Of a DNA stretch of 42,198 nucleotides, positions 1-9,978 are shown piece after piece. The DNA lies in assembly GCA_039698075.1 (NCBI GenBank), contig JBDKTJ010000033.1, positions 1 to 42,198 on the forward strand. The letters are read 5' to 3'. The notes beneath the pieces were generated by a model, which was not told where the DNA came from, made no database searches, and was given only the letters and a program-made list of their open reading frames with translations. Numbering within the stretch: the first letter of the stretch is position 1; each line of letters opens with the position of its first letter. The DNA is from JAJFVC01 sp039698075 (lineage in GTDB: Bacteria; Planctomycetota; Planctomycetia; Pirellulales; Thermoguttaceae). The translations under genes were made by a program, and so were the position numbers.

Positions 1-3000
1 GACACCGAGACGATCGCTCGGTTGGCCACCGGCGTCCGACGGTTTGCGCTGCCCGACGAGTTCAACTTCATCAAAATCTTCCGAAGCGTGGCCGACGATC
101 CGAAATCGCCGTGCGCGATCGACGCCTTGGAGCGGCTGGCTCGGATTTTCGAGAATCGGCGGCAGTACGTCGAGGCGGCCGGCTATTGGCGGCGGCTTTT
201 GGACCAGTATCCCGACCAGCGGGCCAACCGTCGCTTGGGCTGGCAGCGGCGGCTCGACCAGATCGTCGGCAACTGGGGGCGTTTCGAGCCCACCGAGGCC
301 CAGCCTGCCGGTCGCGGCGCGACGGTCGACTATCGTTTCCGCAATGGGCAGTCGGTCGATTTTTCGGCCCACGAGATCAACGTCGAAAAACTGCTCGGCG
401 ACGTGAAGGCGTTTTTGAAGTCGAATCCCCGCTCGCTCGACTGGCAGCGGATCGACATCAGCAACATCGGCTATCGTCTGGTCGTGCAAAACCAGCGGCA
501 ATACGTCGGCCGGCAAGCGGCCCAATGGCAGATGAAGCTGGAACCGCGCGAGGGTCATTTCGACCGGCGCGTGACGGTGACCACGCCGCTGTCGCGCCCC
601 GGCGCGTATCTGGTCGAGGCCCGCATGTCCGACGGCAACACCAGCGCGATCGTGCTTTGGGTCAACGACACGGCGATCGTCAAAAAACCGCTCGAAAACA
701 AAGTGCTTTATTATCTGGCCGACGCCGTGACCGGCGAACCGATCGCCAAGGCGAACGTCGAGTTTTTCGGCTGGCGGCAAAACTTTCTCGATCAGCCGCC
801 GCGGCGCGAGGTCGTCACGCGCCAGTTTGCCGAGCGCACCGACGCGAACGGCCAGGTGATTCCCGACCCGAAACAGCACGACGCGGCCTGCCAGTGGCTC
901 GTCACGGCGCGCACGCCGGGCGGACGCCTCGCGTATATGGGCTTCAGCAACGTGTGGTTCGGCGATTGGTACGAATCGCAATACAATGCGGTGAAGGTCT
1001 ACGCGATCACCGACCGGCCCGTCTATCGGCCCGATCAAAAGGTGCAATATAAACTGTGGGTTCGCCGGGCGCGATACGATTCGGCCGACGATTCGGAGTT
1101 TGCCGATCGCCCGCTGACCGTCAAGGTGTTCGACGCCAAAGGTGAAGAGATCGCGTCGGAACGGTTGCAGTCGGATCGCTACGGCGGCGTGTCCGGGCAG
1201 TTCGCCATCGCCGCGGACGCCTCGTTGGGCGAATATCAAATCCAATGTCGGAACGAACAGGCCGACATCCTCGGCGGCGGCGGTTTCCGCGTCGAGGAGT
1301 ATAAAAAACCCGAGTACGAAGTGACGGTCGACGCGCCGGCCAAGCCCGTCGCGCTCGGCGGGACGATCACGGCCACGATCCGGGCGAAATACTATTTCGG
1401 CGCGCCCGTGACCAACGCCAAAGTGAAATACAAGGTTCAGCGAACGCCGCACACCGAGCGATGGTATCCCTGCGGTCCGTGGGACTGGCTCTATGGGCCG
1501 GGCTATGGGTGGTTCGGTTGCGACTACACCTGGTATCCGGGCTGGGCGTCGTGGGGCTGCCCGCGTCCGGCGCCGTTTTGGCGTCCATTCCGCCCGGAAC
1601 CGCCCGAGTTGGTCGCGGAACAGGAAACCGACATTGGACCGGACGGCACGGTTCGGGTGTCGATCGACACCGCGACGGCCAAGCTGCTGCATCCCGATCA
1701 GGACCAAAGCTACACGATCACCGCCGAGGTGGTCGACCCCTCGCGGCGGACGATCGTCGGCACGGGCACGGTGTTGGTCGCGCGGCGGCCGTTTTCGGTC
1801 TATGCGTGGCTCGATCGCGGCTATTATCGGACGGGCGATTCGGTCGTCGCGCGGTTTACGGCCCGAACGCTCGACGGCAAACCGGTCCAACGCGACGGCG
1901 AGGCGACGCTGCTGCGCATCACGTACAAGGACGGCAGTCCGGTCGAAACGCCGGTGCAACGTTGGCCGTTGGCCACGGACCAAAACGGCGAGGCCCGGCA
2001 ACCGTTCTCGGCTTCGCAGGCCGGACAATATCGGATCGTGTATCGGCTTGCGGCGTCGTTGGCAGGCGACAGCGATCGGCCGGCGGCGAAAGACGATTTG
2101 ATCGAGGGCGGCTACGTGTTCACGGTCCGGGGCGAAGGATTCGCCGACGGGTCGCAGTTCCGATTCAATCATTTGGAGCTGGTGCCCGATCGCCGTCAGT
2201 ACGCGCCCGGCGACAAGGTCCGGTTGCAGATCAACGTGGATCGGGCCGGCGGCACGGTCCTGCTGTTCGTTCGTCCGAGCAACGGGGTGTATTTGCCGCC
2301 GAAGCTGTTGCGGATGGAGGGCAAGAGCACGATCGAGGAAATCGCCGTCGCGCAGAAGGATATGCCGAACTTTTTCGTCGAGGCGGTCACGGTGTCCGAC
2401 GGACGGGTGTACGTGGAGACGAAAGAGATCGTCGTCCCGCCCGAGAGTCGCGTGACCACGGTGGCGGTCGAGTCGTCGAAAGAGGCTTACAAGCCGGGCG
2501 AAAAGGCCGGCGTCAAGATCCGGCTGACCGATCTGGCCGGCAAACCGGTGACAGGCTCCACGGTCGTGGCCATTTACGACAAGTCGGTCGAGTACATTTC
2601 CGGCGGCAGCAACGTGCCGGACATCCGCGAGTTTTTCTGGAAGTGGCGCCGCCAACACCATCCGACCACGGAAAACAACCTGCAACGTTGGTTCCAAAAT
2701 CTCGTGCCGCCCAAAACGGTCGGCATGGGCAATCTCGGCGTATTCGGCGGCTCGGTGGCCGACGACCAAAGCCAGCGGCGGCTCGGGGAGTTTGACGTTC
2801 AACTCGGCGTGGGCGTGAATGCGACCGCGGGGCTGGTCCGGGAAGAAGCCATGCCGATGTCCGCTCCCAGCATGTCCGCGATGGACACGATGGCCGGCGG
2901 CATGAGAATGAAATCAGCCCGCGCGGCCAAGCTGATGGCTCCCGCTGCGGCCGAGCCGGTCTTGCGGACCAAGTTCGCCGACACGGCGCTTTGGGTCGGG

Positions 3001-5304
3001 TCGCTTTCGACCGACGCGGACGGCACAGCGCACGTGGGGCTCGACATGCCCGAGAATTTGACCACCTGGCGCATCAAAGTCTGGAGCATGAGCCAGGGCA
3101 CTCGCGTGGGTCAGGGTCAGGCCGACGTGGTCACTCGCAAAGACCTGATGATTCGCATGGAGGCCCCGCGATTTTTCGTTCAGACCGACGAGGTCGTGTT
3201 GTCGGCGATCGTGCACAACTATTTGAAAACGAAACAGAGCGTGCAGGTGTCGCTGGCGCTGGGCGATCGTTCGGGCGGCCCGAAGGCTTCAAGCCCGCTG
3301 ACGCTCGTCGATCCGCAAAAGGCGATTCGGACCGTGGAGATCGAGCCCGGCCGCGAAGCTCGGGTCGACTGGCCCGTCCGCGTGCTCGACGAGGGCGAGG
3401 CGGTCCTTCAGATGCAGGCCGTGGCGGACGAGGAATCGGACGCGATGGAGCAGCGGTTCCCATGCTACGTCCATGGCATGTTCAAAACCGAATCGTTTTC
3501 CGAATCGATCCGCCCGGGCGACCAGCGCGGACATTTTTCGTTCACCGTGCCGAAGGATCGGCGTCCGGAACATTCGCGGCTGGAAGTGCGATGGTCGCCG
3601 TCGCTGGCGGCTGCGATGGTCGACGCGCTGCCGTATTTGGCCGGCTATCCCTACGGCTGCACCGAGCAGACGCTGAACCGATTCTTGCCGACGGTCATCA
3701 CGCAAAAAACGCTGCTCGACATGAAATTGGACCTGAAGGAAATCGAGCGAAAGCGGACGAATCTGGACGCGCAGCAAACCGGCGACGGTCGGCAGCGGGC
3801 CAAACGGTGGGGCGGATCGCTCCCGACGGCGAAGAAGCTGGAACGCAATCCGGTTTTTGACCAGCAGGAAGTCGTCCGAATGGTCAAACACGGCGTCGAG
3901 CGGCTCGGTGCGATGCAATGCGCCGACGGCGGATGGGGTTGGTTCTCGGGTTTCGGCGAACACTCGTCGCCGCACACGACGGCCCTGGTGGTTCACGGGC
4001 TGCAAGTGGCCCAGCAGAACGACGTCGCACTGACGCCCGGGCTGTTGGAACGCGGCGTCGAATGGCTGAAACATTATCAAGACGAGCAGATTCAACGATT
4101 GAAAAACGCCGCCGTGAAGGACAAGCCGGAGGATTTGCGTTGGAAGCCGACGGCCGACAATCTCGACGCGATGGTTTTTATGACATTAGTCGACGCGGAC
4201 GTGAAAAACGGCGAGATGCTCGAGTTTTTGTACCGTGATCGCAGCAACCTGGCCGTTTATGGGCTGGCGATGTTCGGCGTGGCGCTCGAACGGCAAGGCG
4301 ATCGCGACAAGCTGGCGATGGTGTTGCGCAACATCGGCCAATTCGTCGAACAAGACGACGAAAATCAAACGGCCTGGCTCCGGACGCCGCAAGACGCCTG
4401 GTGGTGTTGGTACGGCAGTTCGCTCGAGGCCGACGCGTATTATCTGAAACTGCTGGCTCGAACCGATCCCAAAGGCGAGCTGGCGCGGCGATTGGTCAAG
4501 TATCTGCTGAACAATCGGAAGAACGCCACCTATTGGACCTCGACGCGCGACACGTCGCTGTGCATCGAGGCGATGGCCGAATTCGTGCGGGCCAGTGGTG
4601 AGACGCGGCCTTCGATGACCGTCGAGGTTCGCTACGACGGGAAGCTGCAAAAAACGGTCGAAATCACCGAGAAAAACCTGTTCGATTTCGACAATCGGTT
4701 TTCGTTGACCGGCGATTCGTTGACCACAGGCCGCCACACGGTCGAGTTGCGCAAGCAGGGCGACGGACCGCTGTATTGCAACGGATATCTGACCAATTTC
4801 ACGCTCGAAGAGTTCATCCGCAAGGCCGGATTGGAGATCAAGGTCGATCGAAAATACTACAAGCTGGTCAAGGCGGACAAGACGGTCGAGGTGGCCGGCG
4901 CTCGTGGGCAGTCGATCGATCAGAAGGTCGAAAAATACGAGCGGCGGCCGTTGCCGAGCGGTTCGGAGGTCCGAAGCGGCGACCTGATCGAGATCGAATT
5001 GGTGATCGACAGCAAGAACGATTACGAATATCTCGTGTTCGAGGACATGAAGCCGGCCGGGTTCGAGCCGGTCGACGTTCGGAGCGGGTACACGGGCAAT
5101 GACTTGGGCGCGTACGTCGAGTTCCGCGACAATCGCGTGGCGTTTTTCGTCGAACGGTTGACCCGGGGCCAACACAGCGTTTCGTATCGAATGAGGGCGG
5201 AGATTCCCGGCCGGTTCAGCGCGCTGCCGACTCGCGCGTCGGCGATGTACGCCCCGGAGTTGAAAGGCAACTCGGACGAGATGAAAGTCGAGGTCGAAGA
5301 GTAA
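1..5304 (+). CDS. Alpha-2-macroglobulin family protein (5' end missing)
   Basis: The reading frame is open from base 1 to the stop at 5304 (about 1767 codons), so the gene starts before the window. The order of parts fits bacterial alpha-2-macroglobulins: a helical TPR-like start (about 30-75), MG/MG2-type beta domains, a Met/Ala-rich segment (about 949-985) where the bait region lies, the A2M domain, and a thioester motif GCTEQ at 3655-3669 (Cys about residue 1220). After this comes an alpha-toroid region (about 1220-1570) and a receptor-binding-like C-terminal domain. Family members trap proteases that cut the bait, using the activated thioester; export to the periplasm or surface is inferred because the signal region is outside the window. 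A Trp/Tyr/Gly/Pro-rich stretch at about 488-532 is unusual. The gene converges on a small minus-strand gene 31 bp downstream. Confidence 0.93.
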   Translation, partial: DTETIARLATGVRRFALPDEFNFIKIFRSVADDPKSPCAIDALERLARIFENRRQYVEAAGYWRRLLDQYPDQRANRRLGWQRRLDQIVGNWGRFEPTEAQPAGRGATVDYRFRNGQSVDFSAHEINVEKLLGDVKAFLKSNPRSLDWQRIDISNIGYRLVVQNQRQYVGRQAAQWQMKLEPREGHFDRRVTVTTPLSRPGAYLVEARMSDGNTSAIVLWVNDTAIVKKPLENKVLYYLADAVTGEPIAKANVEFFGWRQNFLDQPPRREVVTRQFAERTDANGQVIPDPKQHDAACQWLVTARTPGGRLAYMGFSNVWFGDWYESQYNAVKVYAITDRPVYRPDQKVQYKLWVRRARYDSADDSEFADRPLTVKVFDAKGEEIASERLQSDRYGGVSGQFAIAADASLGEYQIQCRNEQADILGGGGFRVEEYKKPEYEVTVDAPAKPVALGGTITATIRAKYYFGAPVTNAKVKYKVQRTPHTERWYPCGPWDWLYGPGYGWFGCDYTWYPGWASWGCPRPAPFWRPFRPEPPELVAEQETDIGPDGTVRVSIDTATAKLLHPDQDQSYTITAEVVDPSRRTIVGTGTVLVARRPFSVYAWLDRGYYRTGDSVVARFTARTLDGKPVQRDGEATLLRITYKDGSPVETPVQRWPLATDQNGEARQPFSASQAGQYRIVYRLAASLAGDSDRPAAKDDLIEGGYVFTVRGEGFADGSQFRFNHLELVPDRRQYAPGDKVRLQINVDRAGGTVLLFVRPSNGVYLPPKLLRMEGKSTIEEIAVAQKDMPNFFVEAVTVSDGRVYVETKEIVVPPESRVTTVAVESSKEAYKPGEKAGVKIRLTDLAGKPVTGSTVVAIYDKSVEYISGGSNVPDIREFFWKWRRQHHPTTENNLQRWFQNLVPPKTVGMGNLGVFGGSVADDQSQRRLGEFDVQLGVGVNATAGLVREEAMPMSAPSMSAMDTMAGGMRMKSARAAKLMAPAAAEPVLRTKFADTALWVGSLSTDADGTAHVGLDMPENLTTWRIKVWSMSQGTRVGQGQADVVTRKDLMIRMEAPRFFVQTDEVVLSAIVHNYLKTKQSVQVSLALGDRSGGPKASSPLTLVDPQKAIRTVEIEPGREARVDWPVRVLDEGEAVLQMQAVADEESDAMEQRFPCYVHGMFKTESFSESIRPGDQRGHFSFTVPKDRRPEHSRLEVRWSPSLAAAMVDALPYLAGYPYGCTEQTLNRFLPTVITQKTLLDMKLDLKEIERKRTNLDAQQTGDGRQRAKRWGGSLPTAKKLERNPVFDQQEVVRMVKHGVERLGAMQCADGGWGWFSGFGEHSSPHTTALVVHGLQVAQQNDVALTPGLLERGVEWLKHYQDEQIQRLKNAAVKDKPEDLRWKPTADNLDAMVFMTLVDADVKNGEMLEFLYRDRSNLAVYGLAMFGVALERQGDRDKLAMVLRNIGQFVEQDDENQTAWLRTPQDAWWCWYGSSLEADAYYLKLLARTDPKGELARRLVKYLLNNRKNATYWTSTRDTSLCIEAMAEFVRASGETRPSMTVEVRYDGKLQKTVEITEKNLFDFDNRFSLTGDSLTTGRHTVELRKQGDGPLYCNGYLTNFTLEEFIRKAGLEIKVDRKYYKLVKADKTVEVAGARGQSIDQKVEKYERRPLPSGSEVRSGDLIEIELVIDSKNDYEYLVFEDMKPAGFEPVDVRSGYTGNDLGAYVEFRDNRVAFFVERLTRGQHSVSYRMRAEIPGRFSALPTRASAMYAPELKGNSDEMKVEVEE

Positions 5305-5335
5305 GGCGGAAGTCGCGGCCGACGATCGTTTGTGA

Positions 5336-5569
5336 TTACGTTTCCATCGGTTTCTCATCGAGAGACGCGATTTTCTCACGCTGCAATTCGAGGCATCGTT
5401 GCCGGGTGTTGCGACGCACGGTGGCTTGGGCGTCGGCCCACGCGATCATGTCTTGAATGGCCCGCCATCGCTGGACCGGATCCCAATGGGCCTCGCGCTT
5501 TTGCTCTTCGTATTGCTTCAGGCGATTGTCGGGCGAATCGGTCAAGATGTGGTCGGTTTGGTCTGCCAT
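5336..5569 (-). CDS. Small charged protein of unknown function
   Basis: A 77-residue frame beginning MADQTDHILT and ending DEKPMET. The sequence is rich in Glu, Gln, Lys and Arg and looks helical: a segment around residues 17-30 (QYEEQKREAHWD) and another around 37-70 containing W35, W44 and many Arg/Gln. Its composition is protein-like, unlike the out-of-frame ORFs around it. It has no signal peptide, membrane segment or recognised domain. A second in-frame ATG six codons upstream (5587) would add MTYNRN; neither start has a good Shine-Dalgarno sequence. It lies 62 bp downstream of the SDR gene on the same strand, so it may be the last gene of that operon. I do not recognise the family. Confidence 0.6.
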   Translation of the reverse strand: MADQTDHILTDSPDNRLKQYEEQKREAHWDPVQRWRAIQDMIAWADAQATVRRNTRQRCLELQREKIASLDEKPMET

Positions 5570-5631
5570 ATTTCTATTGTAGGTCATGTCGTTCGGCCGT
5601 GCCAAGCCCGGCGTCCGAGGGACGCGGCGGT

Positions 5632-6489
5632 CTACGGCAGCCCGACGGCTTTGCGGACGATCCAATCGCGGAACCGATCGGGCAGCATCTTCATGCCTTT
5701 GAAACAAGCGCGGACGTGCCACCCGAGAAAATACCGGGTTTTCGGCCGTTTGGCGGAAAGTGCGTGGACCACCGCCCGCACAACCCGCTCGACCGGCGAC
5801 GCCGACACGGCCAGATTCGTGACCGCTTGACGAAGCATCGTAAGCTCTTGGTCGTAGAGCGCGAGCCGCTCCGGCGGGATTTGATCGACCAGCGATTCGG
5901 CCATGTCGCCCGACTTCCGCCAGATCGACGTGTTGATCGGGCCGGGCTCGACGTTGGAGACTCGGATACCCCACGGTCGCAATTCAATGCGGAGCGCGTC
6001 GGCCACCGCTTCGACGGCGTGTTTCGACGCGCAATAGGCGCCCAGGAACGGCGACGATTGGCCGCCGCTCACCGAGCTGATGTTGACGATCCGCCCGCGA
6101 GCCGTTCGCAGCAGCGGCAAAAATGCCTGCGTCGTGGCGACCACGCCGAGCACGTTGACCTCGAGTTGTCGCCGCCACGCGTCGAGGGGGATCAACTCAA
6201 CGGGGCCGGGCACGGCGATGCCGGCGTTGTTCACCAGCCCGTCGAGACCGCTGGGACCGACCGCCTCGGCGACAATTCGTTCGGCCGCGGCGATCGAGTC
6301 GGGCTGGGTCACGTCGATGCGCAACGGCGTCAAACGGTCCGACGCTTGGGCGGCGATTTGCTGCGCCGCGGCGTCCGACCGCACGCCGGCGAACACGCGC
6401 CACCCGAGCCGGTGCAACTCCAACGCGCAGGCCGCGCCGATGCCGCTCGACGCGCCGGTGATCACGACGGTTTTTTGCAGGGACGTCAT
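5632..6489 (-). CDS. Short-chain dehydrogenase/reductase (SDR)
   Basis: A 285-residue classical SDR. Visible motifs are the Rossmann TGASSGIG near residues 11-18, NNAG in the middle of the fold, the catalytic Ser in the NISSVSGG segment, and YCASK carrying the catalytic Tyr and Lys. These residues show an NAD(P)-dependent oxidoreductase, but the substrate cannot be told. The C-terminal 60 residues, with an Arg/Lys-rich tail, resemble SDRs acting on hydrophobic substrates (weak inference). The start at 6489 is preceded by GGAG at good spacing, and the stop of the upstream membrane gene is only 4 bp away, so the two are very likely co-transcribed and translationally coupled. Confidence 0.9.
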   Translation of the reverse strand: MTSLQKTVVITGASSGIGAACALELHRLGWRVFAGVRSDAAAQQIAAQASDRLTPLRIDVTQPDSIAAAERIVAEAVGPSGLDGLVNNAGIAVPGPVELIPLDAWRRQLEVNVLGVVATTQAFLPLLRTARGRIVNISSVSGGQSSPFLGAYCASKHAVEAVADALRIELRPWGIRVSNVEPGPINTSIWRKSGDMAESLVDQIPPERLALYDQELTMLRQAVTNLAVSASPVERVVRAVVHALSAKRPKTRYFLGWHVRACFKGMKMLPDRFRDWIVRKAVGLP

Positions 6490-6493
6490 CGAA

Positions 6494-8587
6494 TTATTCT
6501 CCTTCGCCGGGATGGGCAGCGAGAATTTGGAACAGATTGCTGTATTGGTCGGTCCAAAGCGGGGCGGATGCATCGGCCGGCGCCTCCGACGGATGCGATC
6601 GCAGGAAATCGTCGTTTTGCGTCGCCAACACCCACGTGCTGAATTCCGTGCGGCGACCGTGGTCCGCCTTGCCGGAGACTTGCGAGGATTTCAGACCGCA
6701 ACTTTCGGCCGCGCGGCAGACGACCGGCCCGAGCCGCAGATAATTGTTCGACACGTGGACGGCCAAAATGCCGTCCGGCGTGAGATGCCGGCGATACAGC
6801 TCGAACGCCTCGCGGGTCAGCAGATGCGTCGGAATGGCGTCGCCGCTGAAGGCATCGACCACCAACACGTCGAACTTTTGCGGCGGCTCTCGTTCGAGCG
6901 ACAATCGAGCGTCGCCCGGCATGACGTCGCACGTCCCGCGGCAGTCGGCCAAATAGGTGAAATGTTCGCGGGCCATGCGGACCACTTCGGGATTGATCTC
7001 GTAGAAGCGGACCGCGTCGCCGGGTTGGGCGTATGCGGCCACCGTACCGACGCCGAGCCCGATGACGCCGATCCGAATCGGACCGCGGCGGCGACTGTAC
7101 GCGACAGCCCTGTCCACGCCGCTGTCGGCGCCGTAATACATCGTGGCCCAGCGACGCTTGGTCGGGTCGGTGAATTGGCAGCCGTGCACGATCCGCCCGT
7201 GCTTGAGAAACTGAATGTGTTCGGCCGGGTCGGCGCGTTCCGATTCCGTGACCGAGACGACGCCGAAAAAGTTTCGGGCCTGATCCAACGTGCGTTCCCA
7301 TCGCAGCTCCCAATGGAGCAGGACGCCAAGGCCGGCCAGCGCGAAAACCAGGGCCGCCGCCATGTGAATCGCCGGTTTTTTTCCGCCCGGGCCGGGTCGG
7401 GTCAACAACGCGACGGACAGCAACACGGACAGCGCCATGCCGATCGGCCACTCCAAATACGAAGAAAACACCAACGGAGCGACCAGTCCGACCAGCAGGC
7501 CGCCCAGCGCGCCGCCGGCCGCGATGATCAGATAGAACTCGGTCAACCGTCGGGCGTCGGGCTTTCGCCGAGCCAGTTCGCCATGGCAGACCATGCAGAC
7601 GAAAAAGATCGCCGCGCCGTTGAGAATCAGCTCTTCGGCCAACGGCAGCGGGCGCAACGTGTTTTTCAGGTGATCGCACGCCGCCACGCCGATCAGTTCG
7701 AGAGCCGCCGCGGCCGCCCAAAGCCATCGGATGTACCACCGGGCATGGTCGAAACAAAGAATGAACGACAGCAGATAAAGCGTCAGCGGCAAGACCCACA
7801 AAAACGGGACCACCGCCACGTCTTGGCAAAGATGATTCGTGCCGGCCACGAGCATCCACGAAGCCAGGGCCGGCAGTGCGAGCCAACTCATGCGATCGCG
7901 CCAACGCGGAGCCGGAGCGCCGTCGCCCGATTGCGTCGACGCAGGCGTAACGCCCGTCGCCGGATTTTGGACCAGCCCGACAAAGATCGCCGCGCACAAA
8001 ACCGCATACAACGCGAAGATGGCCGACCAAAGCCGCGACTGCATCGGCAGATCGAAGGCCGGCTCGAACACGATCGGATAGCAAAGCAACGCCGCCAGCG
8101 AGCCGAAGTTCGACACCGCGTAAAGCCGATAGGGCGATCGGCCCGGCTGGCTGACCGAAAACCACGTTTGCACCAACGGACTGGTGGCCGCCAGCATAAA
8201 GTACGGCAGTCCGACCGTGGCCAGCAGCAGCCACACGATGCGAAGCGACGGCAGCGAGTCGTCGACGGGGCGCCAACCGGCCGTCGGTCCGATCGGCAGC
8301 AACGCCAGCGCGACCATCGCGGCCGCCAGATGCACCGCCGCCTGACGACGCGGCGAAAACCATCGCTGGAGCAGGTGGGCGTACAGATAACCGCCGAACA
8401 GCAAGGTCTGAAAAAACACCAGACAGGTGGTCCAAACCGCCGGACAACCGCCAAACCACGGCAGAATCGCTTTGCTGACCAGCGGTTGCACCAAGAAAAG
8501 CAACGAGGCGCCGAGCAGCGTCACGGCAACAAACGCCGCGACAATCCAGCGATCGGCGGCGGACGGTTTGGTGCAAGGTGCGGTCAT
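6494..8587 (-). CDS. Membrane-fused spermidine-synthase-like protein
   Basis: A 697-residue protein in two parts. The first ~430 residues are strongly hydrophobic with around ten or more predicted membrane helices (for example the LLGASLLFLVQPL segment near the start). The C-terminal part is a soluble class I methyltransferase-like fold of the spermidine synthase family: a glycine-rich IGLGVGTVAAY loop, the acidic strand end YEINPE and the VVDAFSGDAIP active-site loop. Family members are annotated as fused MFS/spermidine synthase; no reaction is established for this architecture and it need not make spermidine. The ATG at 8587 was chosen over a TTG at 8599, and neither has a clear ribosome site. 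It is 61 bp downstream of alanine dehydrogenase on the same strand and 4 bp upstream of the SDR. Confidence 0.88.
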   Translation of the reverse strand: MTAPCTKPSAADRWIVAAFVAVTLLGASLLFLVQPLVSKAILPWFGGCPAVWTTCLVFFQTLLFGGYLYAHLLQRWFSPRRQAAVHLAAAMVALALLPIGPTAGWRPVDDSLPSLRIVWLLLATVGLPYFMLAATSPLVQTWFSVSQPGRSPYRLYAVSNFGSLAALLCYPIVFEPAFDLPMQSRLWSAIFALYAVLCAAIFVGLVQNPATGVTPASTQSGDGAPAPRWRDRMSWLALPALASWMLVAGTNHLCQDVAVVPFLWVLPLTLYLLSFILCFDHARWYIRWLWAAAAALELIGVAACDHLKNTLRPLPLAEELILNGAAIFFVCMVCHGELARRKPDARRLTEFYLIIAAGGALGGLLVGLVAPLVFSSYLEWPIGMALSVLLSVALLTRPGPGGKKPAIHMAAALVFALAGLGVLLHWELRWERTLDQARNFFGVVSVTESERADPAEHIQFLKHGRIVHGCQFTDPTKRRWATMYYGADSGVDRAVAYSRRRGPIRIGVIGLGVGTVAAYAQPGDAVRFYEINPEVVRMAREHFTYLADCRGTCDVMPGDARLSLEREPPQKFDVLVVDAFSGDAIPTHLLTREAFELYRRHLTPDGILAVHVSNNYLRLGPVVCRAAESCGLKSSQVSGKADHGRRTEFSTWVLATQNDDFLRSHPSEAPADASAPLWTDQYSNLFQILAAHPGEGE

Positions 8588-8647
8588 GGACAATCGCAAA
8601 GGGTCAAGGCGTCGAATAGGCGGGTTCGGGCCGGCTCTCTCAATCGG

Positions 8648-9757
8648 TCACGCGGCCAACGGCGGCGAGCAGGTCATGCCGAAGGCCTCGGCCACCTGCG
8701 GGTTGGTCAATTCGCCCCGATAGGTATTGACGGCGCTGGCGATCGGTTGCCATTGCTTCGCGGCTTGGGCCAGCCCGCACGACGCGATTCGCACGGCCCA
8801 GGGAAGCGTTGCGTTGCACAACGCGAACGTGCTGGTGCGGCTCACCGCGCCGGGAATGTTCGCCACGCAATAGTGCAGCACGTTTTCGACCAGATACACC
8901 GGATCGTGGTGCGTGGTCGGACGGCTCGTCTCGATGCATCCGCCCTGGTCAATCGCCACGTCGACGATCACGCTGCCGGGCTTCATCCGTCGCAGATCGT
9001 CCCGGGCGACCAACTGCGGCGCCTTGGCCCCGGGAATCAACACCGCGCCGATCAGCAGGTCCGTCTCGCACAATTTTTCGCGGATGGTGTGGCGGTCGCT
9101 GTAGAGCACCTCGACGTTGGCGGGCATCACGTCGTCGAGATAACGCAAACGATCCATGTCGATGTCCAACAACGCGACCCTCGCTCGGAACCCGGACGCG
9201 ATTTTCGCCGCGTTGCAGCCGACCACGCCGGCGCCGAGAATCGTGACGCGGGCCGGCTCGACGCCCGGCACTCCGCCCAATAAAATGCCGCGACCCTGCT
9301 GCGGACGCTCCAGATATTTCGCGCCCTCTTGGATGCTCATCCGTCCGGCCACTTCGCTCATCGGCGTCAGAAGCGGGAGCCGGCCGTGCTGGTCCGTCAG
9401 CGTCTCGTAGGCCACGGCGTTGCATCCGGACCGCAGCACCGCCTCGGTCAGTTTGCGGTCGGCGGCAAAATGAAAATACGTGAACACGGTCTGATCGCGA
9501 CGCAACAGCGGATATTCGGACGGCTGCGGCTCTTTCACCTTGACGATCATGTCAGCTCGAGCGAAAATCTCGCCGGCGTTGGCGACGATCGTTGCGCCGT
9601 GTTTGGCGTAGTCGTCGTCGGACAGGCCGGATCCCACGCCGGCGCCCGTCTCGAACAGCACCGTGTGGCCGACTCGGACCAGTTCATCGGCGCCAACCGG
9701 CAGCAAACCAACGCGATATTCATCACTCTTGATTTCTTTCGGCACTCCGATAATCAT
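8648..9757 (-). CDS. ald: Alanine dehydrogenase
   Basis: A 369-residue protein, the normal length for the family, beginning MIIGVPKEIKSDEYRVG, the conserved N-terminus of alanine dehydrogenase. It catalyses reversible NAD-dependent deamination of L-alanine to pyruvate and ammonia in the cytoplasm. Visible features are the KVKEPQPSE segment with the substrate-binding Lys, the HFAAD segment with the catalytic His, an NAD-binding Rossmann motif (ILGAGVVGCNAA), and the VDVAIDQGGCIETSRPTTH region typical of Ald. The ATG at 9757 is preceded by GAGGA with good spacing. The gene is divergent from the beta-hydroxyacid dehydrogenase at 9979 across a 221-bp spacer. Confidence 0.96.
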   Translation of the reverse strand: MIIGVPKEIKSDEYRVGLLPVGADELVRVGHTVLFETGAGVGSGLSDDDYAKHGATIVANAGEIFARADMIVKVKEPQPSEYPLLRRDQTVFTYFHFAADRKLTEAVLRSGCNAVAYETLTDQHGRLPLLTPMSEVAGRMSIQEGAKYLERPQQGRGILLGGVPGVEPARVTILGAGVVGCNAAKIASGFRARVALLDIDMDRLRYLDDVMPANVEVLYSDRHTIREKLCETDLLIGAVLIPGAKAPQLVARDDLRRMKPGSVIVDVAIDQGGCIETSRPTTHHDPVYLVENVLHYCVANIPGAVSRTSTFALCNATLPWAVRIASCGLAQAAKQWQPIASAVNTYRGELTNPQVAEAFGMTCSPPLAA

Positions 9758-9978
9758 CTGAGTTCCTCGTGAAGAAAGGTTTTCTGAAGCACACTCCCCT
9801 AGACTGTGGGTGTTGACGCGCCGGCGATCGTGTTGGGACGGCGGCCCCCGGCAAAGATGGTAGCCAGCCCATCGCCCTCGGAGAGGATAAGCGGCGGCGG
9901 TGGGTGGCGTCAAGACCGCGTTGGCCGACGCGACGGGATCGCGTTGCATCCATCGGTCGAGAAAAGCGGAGAATCAGC

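Noticed and set aside
6080..9283. A very long plus-strand open frame of over 1000 codons opposite the spermidine-synthase-like and alanine dehydrogenase genes
   Set aside because: It is antisense to three well-conserved minus-strand genes, and its translation is Arg/Gln/His-rich with no domain; GC-rich codon bias leaves the opposite strand open.
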